A stretch of DNA of 64,000 nt from Acanthococcus lagerstroemiae (taxonomy: Eukaryota; Arthropoda; Insecta; Hemiptera; Eriococcidae): assembly GCA_031841125.1 (NCBI GenBank), contig CM063111.1, positions 43,164,955 through 43,228,954 of the forward strand. Reading direction: 5' to 3'. The notes under the pieces are model-generated. The model was not told the DNA's origin, did not search any database, and saw only the letters and a list, made by a program, of their open reading frames with translations. A program made the translations under genes and the position numbers. The stretch's first letter is position 1. Every line of letters begins with the position of its first letter. Below are positions 12,406 to 21,681 of the stretch, in pieces.

Positions 12406-12449
12406 GACTAAATATGACTAAATGCGGCCAAACACGACCAGAACCAAAT

Positions 12450-13823
12450 CCGACCAAATTCAATCAAAACTGATCAAACAGAACGAAAAACAGTGTGAAC
12501 CAAACAGGACTAATTAGACTTAATAATAGAATAACGATAAAGCACGGTTGAATTTAAACAGATATATAGTCCAAAATTGACTTGAATGACGAAATCTGAC
12601 CATGTATTCGACCAGAAACAACTAAATTTAAGACTGACCAAAAATGCCCACGAACAACTTAAGCCAAATATACACGTATGTAGTAAATCCAGACCAAGAC
12701 CAAGTACTGAAAAACCTTCTCTTCTTTTTAAAAATGTACAAGTTATACCTTCTGTTTCAGTTCCTGTCGTATTTTTTTTTCCCTTCTTCACCTCATCATT
12801 TTAGGCACTCCCTCTCAGCCAAGTGGTTCAAAGCCATGATCTACTTTGTAAACAACCCTCAGTACATGGTCTACAACGAAAATTGTTCTAAACAAAACTT
12901 GAAGCTATCTGCTTCCCTCAATAAGCAATTAATTTACATCCCCGCCCACAACCACCCTTGAAACTTTATAAATGGAAAGTTCACCGTGTTTATCACCAAT
13001 GACAGAAATAAAACCAACCAAAAGTTTGCCTCGCTTGCCGCTCATTATTGGCCTTTCGACGCCTTTTTGCAACTGCCCATTAAGGAATCATTTTACGAGG
13101 GTCCAAGGTCCATACAGAAATGACTTTTAAATCCGCCCTCAAGCTTCCCAAACGTTTTCACAAACACAATATTAAATTTACGTCTTTGGCACATAAAATG
13201 TCGTACCTAGATCCGCACACACACGCACACATGTACGAACATAAATGTAGACACATAATCGATCATTCAGCTGGAGCAATACATATAACGCACATCCATT
13301 AGAAATAATTTATTGGAGCAATTTGCGATGTCAGATACCTTGCGTTTTCATTTTCTACGTAAGTACGAAAAATGCGAAAAAAACCGTATCAAATTTTTTC
13401 CTTCAGTTAGCGATACGAAATAAAATGGCGTGAAACCCAGATGTTGCATGTTCTTGCAGGTCGGGTACATTCTATACGGGATGCACACGCTGTATCTTTT
13501 GCCTGTAATGCGAAATATTGATCTCGATATTGTTTGCTACGTTGCGTACGCTAAATAAAGGTTTCTCTTCTGCAAGAATAAATATTCCTCGTGTTCTAGA
13601 AGTGTACATTGCACTACGAATTTGTTCACCAACCTATATATTTATAATAATATTTTACTACCCTTCAAACAGGAACAGACAATCCATTTTCTATTAATAT
13701 AAAAATGGAAACTCATGAGTAGTAGGAAACAGTCACTTTTGGCACCCAACCTTTTCCGAAGGGCTCTTGATATGGAATCAGTCGGGTATAACCAAGTTTC
13801 AACCATTTTGCTAAAAGAAAAAC
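12450..13823. other. No gene seen
   Basis: Short opposing frames at 12510-12961 are not supported by any domain. A CA-rich patch lies near 13216-13235. Otherwise AT-rich. Confidence 0.45.
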
Positions 13824-14230
13824 CAGGGTTGGCATTTCACATGTGAAATGAAATGTAAAATGTACGTAAAATGTAGAATTGATGTAAAATGCAGGAAAAA
13901 ACATAATTGATTATTGATAGATGATAATGATATGATAAGAAATGAGAGTGAAAGATTTAAAAGAAATTAAATTTTGACGATAAAATAAACAAATAGAGTA
14001 GTTAAAGTAAAAATTGCTGATACCACAAAGTCCGATGAGTTTTAACTTGATTTTTTTAAAACGAAATTTATAAGATTTATTAATAATTAGTTTTTGTTAA
14101 TTTTTGTTCTTTGAAAATTTCTAATTGTAAGCTTAAATTTTAAGAAGTTTAGCGAAAAATGTTAAAATTTGTTTTGGCCTGAATTGCTCACTTTTTGAAA
14201 TATTGTTTTACACTTTTCTTTTGTGAGGTA

Positions 14231-15180
14231 CTGTGCATGAATTGTAACACACTTTTTGGAATCTAGGATTAAAATAAGTCAGTTTGGTTCAAAAATGTTG
14301 TCGATTGTTTAATTTATGCCTCGCGGCAAATCGATTTTCAATAATTCAACGCAGAGCAATGAAGAAATTAAGAAAGAAAAAAATCAAAATTTGTTGAAAT
14401 TTATTTAAAAATAATCATAAACACAGTCATTTAATCACAATCTGGATGTACAAAAAGATCAACCTCTGGATGTCTCTTTAAAAGACATCGTAGCGCCTTC
14501 TTTTCGGTGGACTGTGATTCTGGTTTGAACGGAGTAGCAATGTGATTTTCTTCGCAACAGAGAAACACCGATTTCCTCACTTCTGGAGTCAATGGAAATC
14601 CAACATCACACAGTGTAAACAGCCTTTGAACGAGCAGTTTTTCGTCTTCTTTTGTTAAAATGGTTTTTCCTCCGGCGGTACATTTCTCATTTATATTCTT
14701 TGATAAGTAATCACCTAAAATGCGTCTTGGAATGTGATATAGTTTACTGGTGGCATTAACTGACATCCCTTTATTACGAATGTTTTCCATAGCCAATTTT
14801 AACCTTTTCGTTCAAATTCATTCGATTATTCGACATTTCTGTAACGAAAAAGAACAAAATTATTCAGGTTGGCGTAATTAGGGCACCTCCCACGTCATTC
14901 TTAAAAAATTCTTTTAGAAGTTAGAAATAATAAAACAGCTGATTAATAAGCTCTAAGTATAAAGGAAGAGGTTCACAGATTCACTAAAAAAAAAATGTAA
15001 AACTTACCGATATCTGCATTTCTTCATGAATATTGAAATTTTGTATTGAGATGTGCAGTCACTTTTGTGATAAAAAATTTCGCTAGGAGTACCCGAGTGA
15101 AGTTTCAGCCTGATACGTTTATTAGTTCACAAAATATCCGCTGTTGGTGTTATTAGGAGCCTGGCGTGTTTAGGGCACAG
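14231..15180 (-). mobile_element. Nested pogo-like (Tc1/mariner superfamily) element, 950 bp
   Basis: CTGTGC at 14231 and GCACAG ending at 15180 are inverted and each is bordered by TA (14229-14230 and 15181-15182), as expected for Tc1/mariner/pogo insertion. TTAGGGCAC-like words next to the right end repeat internally near 14877. The enclosed minus-strand frame encodes a psq/CENP-B-type DNA-binding region, which is typical of pogo elements. The terminal inverted repeat is short and diverged, so the exact boundary is moderately certain. Confidence 0.55.
14431..14836 (-). pseudogene. Pogo-type transposase N-terminus: psq HTH plus CENP-B-like HTH
   Basis: The open frame runs from 14811 to 14431. 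It begins KRLKLAMENIRNKGMSVNAT followed by SKLYHIPRRILGDYLSK, a textbook pipsqueak-type helix-turn-helix (about residues 4-45). Then comes KTILTKEDEKLLVQRLFTL and GFPLTPEVRKSVF, matching the CENP-B/Tc5-type second HTH (about residues 55-110). It ends HPEVDLFVHPDCD at a stop. No DDE catalytic domain follows, so this is only the DNA-binding part. An ATG at 14836 opens the expected N-terminus but in a frame shifted by one base, with a TGA just before the main frame. So it is either a relic with a frameshift or a start at the internal Met. It sits centrally in the nested TA-flanked element. Confidence 0.85.
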
Positions 15181-15420
15181 TACCTTAATTCACTTTCTAT
15201 AAAACACTCAACTTTTTTACAAGTTACCAATAGTGAATTTGAGGAGTATAAATTATAAAATTGAATGATAAAGGAGATGACCACTTTTGACTGTAGTTCC
15301 AGTTATGTGCAAGTTTTAAAGATTTTAATTGAAGAATTGAACTTGTATTTTTTTTTTTTTTCACTCATTTTGATTTATTTTACATTTTACATGTAAAACG
15401 TATTTTACCTGCCAACCCTG

Positions 15421-15955
15421 AGGAAAACATCTCAATTTTAGTAATATGAAAAAGTATTTAAGGTTAAATGATATTCCAGAGTCACGCAGGAATCATTCAT
15501 TATTACAGAATGGCACATTGACCTTTTGATGCAGTAGCAGGTATTCTAAACTTAGCCAGTTTTTAATATGTGAGGGCGCATACGAAAAGGGACCAGTTGA
15601 CCAATTTTTCGATTTTTACTTTTTTGGCTAAATGTAGATAAAAACCCTTTAGAGGTCAAATAAAACCAACCCCAGACCTCCATCCTGAAAGTTCAGCGAG
15701 ATATTGCAGTTTTAAATGAGGCAAGTCAAAATTTATTATTTCAAAAAATTAAATTATTCGAAAACTATTTCCCGTGAATACTGGACATATTTTCTTCTTG
15801 CCTTTTCAATGCAAGAGCAGGCAAATACAGATATTCGTTGTCAGGATGAGTTGCCTATGTACCCGCTGAAGGGGAGTCTCGCATTTCCCGCTGGGAACTT
15901 CCAATCTTAATGTAGACAACTTATCCTGCTGCACGAATGCCTGTCTACTCTTACC
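15421..15955. other. No gene seen
   Basis: AT-rich DNA between the hAT-like element and a minisatellite; no repeat or coding match recognised. Confidence 0.45.
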
Positions 15956-15959
15956 GTTT

Positions 15960-16400
15960 AAGGGACTCGGATCCGAAGATTTTCGATGAAATTCTTCGGA
16001 GATCATTGAACGTGTTTTGTGATTTTTCATAAAATTCTTCAAAACCGTAGTTGTTCTCCCCCGAATATTTCCTATGAAATTCTTTAAAATTTACCAGAAA
16101 ATTTTCTCAAAGTAATTTCTTAAGATTATTTGGAAAACATTGGTAATTTTTTCTAAAGATTTCCAATAGGTTTTTCGTAAATCATCGGAATTTTTTCACG
16201 ATGAAATTCCTTGAAAACCACCGGAGATTTTATCTACAGGATTTCGATGAAATTCTCCGGAGTTCTTTTCATTAAATAAAATTAACATGTTTCCATGAAT
16301 TTCTGGAGTTTGAAAGAACTGAATTTCATCCATTCTGATTTTTAAATCTTGGGCAAAACTTTCTAATTTAGCAAAGTATTTCATTAGTGTTTTCTTAAGT
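15960..16400 (-). repeat. Degenerate minisatellite (GAATTTCATC family), copy 1
   Basis: Read on the minus strand, words such as GAATTTCATCG, AATCTCCGG and GGAAATCTTTAG recur every 45-60 bp. The same family, in the opposite orientation, forms the ~1.07 kb core of the foldback element at about 25935-27005. The 70-codon minus frame inside (16196-16408) is a by-product of the repeat. Confidence 0.6.
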
Positions 16401-18464
16401 GGTGACAATTCACAATTTCTTCATCTGCTCGCTTCGCTCGTAATTCACAGTTTAAACAATAAATAAAAACCCAAACAACAAATAATTAACATAATTAAAT
16501 CAGTAAACTAGAATACACTGAGTAGAACAGAACAAAAAAAATTAATATTTATTTTTTAAGTCAGAAGTGTAAAAACTGAATTTTAGTTAATAAAATTGGA
16601 CGGCCCATCTCAGGGACCGTTGATGCCTGAGTTTTACCACGCGTCGCAACGGGCATGCAAGAATAGTCGGCGCGTTACCTTCATTTTAATGAAATCTCTC
16701 ATTCGGGCCACCTCAAAAGTAATCAACTGAGCTGAAATTTTTAAGGGAATGTTTTTTCATATAAAGAAACAATTCTAGGGGGTGGGAGAACGAAATATAT
16801 AAAAAAAAAGATTTTGTCATCTATAACAGAGGGCCACCCTAATGATTATTTACCCTGCATTTTGGCAACGCAGCAGGATCTCAACTTTTGGTCAGTAAAT
16901 TTCTACCATATAAGTATGTAATCTCACCTTACCCATTTTTGTACACTGGATCTTATGTTGTGCTGATTTATCATAGTTTTCCCCCCAATTTTCTTACCCC
17001 TCTGTGGGTGTAACGATTAAACTCATATTCCTAAGTATTTCGACATAGGTTATACGCTGAAATACAAGTATTTTACAGCGGATCTTGGATAGTCCACTTT
17101 TTATCCGGATCTCGCCTTGGTCAAAAAACCTATTATGTATATACCCATACCCCATGTATTTGATTTTGACAGATTTTCAAAACATAATTTGCCCTCCCCA
17201 CTATATTATTTGCCCCCTCAAGTATCATATTCTGACTACGGGCCTAGTGATGCACCATGAATTCTCTAATTTCCTTATTCTCTTATTTTCACAATTTCAT
17301 GACCCCTTGTTGTTCTTAAAATATCAAGAATAAGCACTTAAGAGGTCAATAAGCTACACGGTTGCAAAAAATTATCTTTAAAACGGAGTTTAGTCTTCAG
17401 CTGAATAAGTATCAATAAATCAGCGTCCAAAAAGGAAGAAAGGTGTTGATTTCTGATACATGCGAATCTACTTTCCATATAACGTAAGCCAAACGAACGA
17501 AAAAAGATAAAAGTAAATTCGTAATTCGGTTTTGGGAAGTAGAGCTCGAAATCTTGTCAATATTGATCCTCAATTAGAATAGCAGATATAGATGGCTCGA
17601 GTGCGAGAAAAACTACTGCGTCACAAAAGGGGTGTAGGGTGGTAGGTGGAAGGTAGTCGATTTATTTTTCACCTTTATCACTCGAATACAGCTTTTCCGT
17701 TCATACATGCGATTCGTTAAGAGTCGACCAAACGGAGTGAACAGAAATGAGCGGAGACAGAACGACAATCCATTTTACTTGTGTTTTCCTCTTACATCTA
17801 CTTTATTATTTCTTTTATCTTTTGTTCGCCGTCTTGATAAAGGTAATTATGGTTCGCAAGAAAAAGAGAAAAAAAAAGAACTCTTTTTTTACCGTCGGAA
17901 ACGGGAGCCAGCTTTTTCATTATGTCATGGTCGTTCGGGTGTATGTTGTTGCGCAAGACAAGGAAAGAAAAAGTTTTTTGAAAGTTTTCAGCAACCTCAG
18001 AGGTATAAATGGAAATCCGAGAGCGAGAAATGACGTCGGATATTTTTTTTTTATTATAAAGTATCGTACATGGTTTTCCGCGTATGCATATACTTGAAAT
18101 AATTTTTCATTTCTATACAGCAAGGTGAAAACAAATTTGGTAATAACTGCACAAAAATAATACAAAATGATTCCATACCAATACGGACCCTTTTTGCACT
18201 AGGGTCTTGGAAAATTTCTCAGATTTCGGGTGATCAGAGAGTACCCCTTGCGGTACCAAATACACACGCTCATTCGCCCAAATGCATTTCAGGAAAGTTA
18301 GGGGACAACAAAATGTTTTTTGGAATTCTTTGTAGAATTCATTGCTTCCTACTCTTCATACTCGTAACATAAGAACGAAAAAAATACACATTTGTTGATT
18401 ACACTTTGTTATCGCGTTATTCAAAATCTTTTTTTTTTTAAATTATTATTATCGAGCCACGAAG
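16401..18464. other. No gene seen
   Basis: Several overlapping open frames at 17707-18165 lie in a purine-rich region and look coincidental. The segment 16600-16680 is C/G-richer without a recognised identity. Confidence 0.45.
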
Positions 18465-18860
18465 CTACACTCCCGGGCTATGGGCTCGGAAAAGGTTGTT
18501 ATCTCTATGTCGCAGAACTATCCAGCAGCGGAATGGTAGGTGAGGGTGTTGTTTACGTGCTTGTGGGAGTTGGAGGGCCAAAATTCGACTATGGGGGCTG
18601 CCGTGAGAGTTACAAACGCCAGTGAGAGAGGGGCATGAGAAGAGGTGGTCCACGGTGAGAGGACCTTCATTTTCACAGTGTGGGCAGTTGAGGGGATAAA
18701 GGTTAGTGAGGAGATGCGTATGTGTGAGCTTAGGCGGGTGATGATAACTTCCTCGCGGCGGGAGAAACACGTTGGGACGTTGACCAGGGGACAGGTGTGA
18801 GCTTAATTTGCGCGAACTTCTTGTGCCGAGAGGTTTGATATCTTGAATAGCTGTTCTGAT
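18465..18860 (-). mobile_element. LINE C-terminal fragment with zinc-knuckle-like motif
   Basis: Minus-strand translation gives SRREEVIITRLRSH (frame-shifted) and then YPLNCPHCENEGPLTVDHLF followed by SCPSL. This is the RR..V.TRLR...H / C-P-H-C...T..H.L..C-P signature at the C-terminus of jockey- or R1-like non-LTR retrotransposons, after the RNase H region. At least one frameshift separates the two halves. The rest of the element is missing; on the upstream side (minus sense) it is bordered by the mariner remnant ending at 18863. Confidence 0.78.
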
Positions 18861-18862
18861 TA

Positions 18863-20230
18863 CACAGTGTATTCAAAAAGTTCCGAGACTCATTTTTTTA
18901 ACGAACGAAAAAAAGAATTTAGAAAAAATTTTTAATTTAGTTTTCAATATAATCCCCTCCTCGTTCTATACAAATTTCACTGTGCTCGTACAGTCGCTGG
19001 AACGATCCGGAGAACTCTTCTTCTGGAATGGCTTTCAGAGCCCTGGTCACATTCCTTTGAATCGCCTCAACATCTTCGAAATGCTCTCCCTTCATCGCCA
19101 TTTTTAATTCAGGAAATAAAAAAAAAGTCTGACCGAGCCAGATCTGGTGAACATGGTGGATGGTAAATCGTGGTGACTGACTTTTGAGCCAAAAATTGAA
19201 TGACGAATGTCGAGGAATGGGCTGGCGTATTGTCGTGTCTCTTGCAAAAGGAACAAAAAATCATTGGTGCGGTACAATTCTGGGTCTTGGTATGAATTGC
19301 GTCCGGTACATTTTCAACATGTTTTAGTTGCGTCCCATGAGAAGAAAAAAGATATGTGAGTTCCGTCCCGATTGTAAAGAATAACGATGAACGAGTTGCG
19401 TCCTGCTTCTCGTCACCAGTCCTTCCTACTTTCTACCTGTTTTGTGTACATTTGGTCTGTATGGCAATCATCTTTCGATTTAAAATATAATCGTCCGGGA
19501 CATCATAATTTAGATCTCACCGTTCCCCGGATTTCAAAATTATGATATCCACCAATAATAAAAAAATAACCTTACATTAACGATTGAAGTGCGGAAGATA
19601 CGCCATCTGGCAGACTGCTGTGAAATACTAATTAGAATAGGATAAACAGGATATTAAAATATGAGGATATTGGAAATTTTCTATTTTATTGAAATTTTCA
19701 AGCTAATTTTGTCTTGGAAACTACTTACATATTGTGTAACACTGGGGTATGTTCCCCAGAAAATCAGAAAAGGAAATAACTTTTTTTCGGCTTTGCACTT
19801 TTTGTTTTACTTCAAACTTCTTTGCTTAATGCAAGCATCTATTAGCACAAAATTTGTGTTATTAAAAATTTTCGAGGTTCCAATACATATACCTACAATC
19901 TGTATGTTTGCTTTCTTCGGACGCAATGTACCCTACATGTGGGACGGAACTCGCACATCTTAATTTTTTTGCTGGGACGCAAATCAAACATCTTCATTTT
20001 TAAGCCGGGATGCAACTGATACGAAAATGGCTTTTCGGGACGCAACTGGCAAACTACCAATTCCGGTCTCACGCGTCGAATTTACTTCAAAAGTCGTTTC
20101 ATGACATCTTTGTAGGATGCTGCGTTTACTTTTTGGTCTGTGGATAATTCCGCGAGAATCGAAAAAAAAAGTGGAATGGCGCTCCTCTCGCAGATCATTT
20201 TCCAGCGAGCGCATACCACTGGAAAACCTT
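18863..20230 (-). mobile_element. Mariner remnant interrupted by an iteron-rich TIR element
   Basis: The minus-strand 3' end begins at TA (18861-18862) with CACAGTGTATTCAAAAAG. Coding traces occur in two blocks. Block A (about 20058-20230) reads STFFFDSRGIIHR. Block B (about 18920-19288) reads RHDNTPAHSS, HPPCSPDLARSDFF-like and EAIQRNVTRALKAIPEEEFS, ending ERGGDYIEN and a stop. This order matches mariner transposases, with the H-D-N and S-P-D motifs giving the second and third catalytic Asp. A ~770-bp element (19289-20057) separates the blocks. The N-terminal third is missing beyond a LINE tail at about 20250. Confidence 0.85.
19289..20057. mobile_element. TIR element with GTTGCGTCCC iterons, inserted in mariner
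   Basis: Left end GGTATGAATTGCGTCC and right end (reverse complement) GGTAGTTTGCCAGTTGCG are related inverted repeats. The decamer GTTGCGTCCC or close variants appears at least four times near the left end (19296-19402) and, inverted as GGGACGCAAC, at least four times near the right end (19918-20048). Flanking direct repeats CAATTCTGGGTCTT (19275-19288) and CAATTCCGGTCTC (20058-20070) look like a diverged target duplication of about 9-13 bp. Removing the element brings the two mariner coding blocks together. No transposase inside; superfamily unknown. Confidence 0.75.
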
Positions 20231-20249
20231 GCCTCGGTTTTAACAATCA

Positions 20250-20545
20250 TCCCCATTTTATATATTTTATTTACAACCTTTTACAGCATAAAATGAAATT
20301 ATTACACCCGGTTTCGATAGTTATTTGTGTGCCCATGAGCGGACATAGGTCTCCCCCACCCTTCTCCATCGGTCCCTATTCCTTTCTCCCCTTATCCAAA
20401 GCCTCCCTCCTATATTTTTCAGTTCGTCGTGCCACCTTTTCAAGGGTCTCCCTTAGGTTCTCCTTCCTTCCCTTGGATACCACTCCAATCCTCTTCTTCC
20501 CCACCTTCCTGCACCCTCTCAATTTGACGACCATTCTCGACACAA
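20250..20545 (-). mobile_element. LINE 3' end fragment
   Basis: Minus-strand translation in two frames gives GRRGLEWYPREGRR, then GRPLKRWHDELKNIGGRLW and RDRWRRVGETYVRSWAHK, a stop and an A/T-rich tail. The GRP..RW.D...W......W...GE.Y...W pattern is the C-terminal signature of the same broad LINE group as the copy at 5540-7115. A plus-strand open frame at 20140-20592 is merely antisense to it. Confidence 0.8.
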
Positions 20546-21350
20546 AACACCGACGATTCGTTATTTACATTAAAATATATATATATGAATGAAATTTCAA
20601 TTATTCGTTTCCGAATCCCGTCTCAAAGGAGGCACTTGTAGATCTGCTATTTAAACACACACTGACGAAGGTATTTTGACGTCACGGTACTTAGGCGGAG
20701 GGGGCTTACATCCTGCACCAAAAGGGGCACTCACTTCTGCGCGGGATCCGGGATAGTTAGGGCAAAGCCGATGGAACGGATGCGATGAATTCAGCAGCGG
20801 ATACGGCGAACTTTAACCTTTGCAAGTTGCCGTTCCAGTTTCCGCGACGTTAACTTCTTCGGCGAAAATTAAGCGATAGTCTCTTATTAGCATTTCTCGA
20901 GCGAAATACGCGAACGCGAAAAAAAGTATACGTTGGAAGTTCTTAAGCTCGCGAACGAGAATGACTTTTAAAAGAGAAGAAAAAATTCAAGCAAAGTTGG
21001 ATGAATTTTATTAACGTATATATTAGGTGCACAGGTTGAGTGGGTGAAAAGTAGCTCGGTGAAAATACGAAGATGCAGTTCAGTTGATCTAGGTCAAAGA
21101 TTTCCAGCGGAATCACGATATGGGTGGCTATATTTCCATGTACAGGGCTTCGAGTGCTTCGCTTGTTCGATCACCGGTTACAAAATTCGAGCTCTCGAAA
21201 AGTTCATCTTATTTTTCAACTACCTAACGAGTACGTGTTTTTCTTCCAGCGTATTTCGAAACGATACATGGAGAGGAGGGGAAGACGGGAAGGAGAAGAG
21301 GGAGGGATACAGAAATAGAGGGGAATGGGGAGGGAGGGAGAGAATGGGAG
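20546..21350. other. No gene seen; CpG-richer DNA then GA-rich DNA
   Basis: 20690-21200 is relatively rich in CG dinucleotides and lacks recognised repeats. From 21265 the sequence becomes a purine-rich tract leading into an AG microsatellite. Confidence 0.4.
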
Positions 21351-21353
21351 AGT

Positions 21354-21356
<3 letters not shown>

Positions 21357-21399
<43 letters not shown>
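21357..21399. repeat. (AG)n microsatellite
   Basis: About 21 uninterrupted AG dinucleotides following a GGGA-rich tract. Confidence 0.97.
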
Positions 21400-21402
<3 letters not shown>

Positions 21403-21681
21403 CGAGAACTTAGCGATGATGATTATTTTTTATTCATAAAATTATCAACTTTCCTTCTGAAATTCAGATTGTTCACGCTACTATAAAGAGCCACTTTTTG
21501 AACTTTTTCAAACATTGGATAATTAGAAGCAGCGCCACACTCATAAAGGTAAGGTGCCAAATGTTGATCTATATATCGAATGTTGATCCTTTTTTCAAGG
21601 TTTAATAAATCTTTGTTGTCGCGCTCGCAAACTTGTTTTTGGGTGAATCATATGAGTGAACCACCTATCGTTCTACATGTA

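Larger units (their letters stand above)
13824..15420. mobile_element. hAT-like element, 1597 bp, containing a nested element
   Basis: Left end CAGGGTTGGCA (13824) and right end TGCCAACCCTG (ending 15420) are an 11-bp perfect inverted repeat. Both are followed internally by TGTAAAA-rich subterminal DNA (13860-13890 and 15380-15405). Flanking octamers AGAAAAAC (13816-13823) and AGGAAAAC (15421-15428) agree at 7 of 8 positions, fitting a hAT target duplication. No hAT transposase is present. The only coding trace belongs to a nested pogo-like element (14231-15180). Confidence 0.82.

Noticed and set aside
17707..18165. Overlapping open frames of 81-116 codons on both strands
   Set aside because: Purine-rich composition keeps several frames open at once; no domain, splice or codon-bias support.
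18392..18625. Plus-strand 77-codon frame
   Set aside because: Antisense to the LINE C-terminal zinc-knuckle-like region.
20140..20592. Plus-strand 150-codon frame
   Set aside because: Antisense to the LINE 3' end read on the minus strand.
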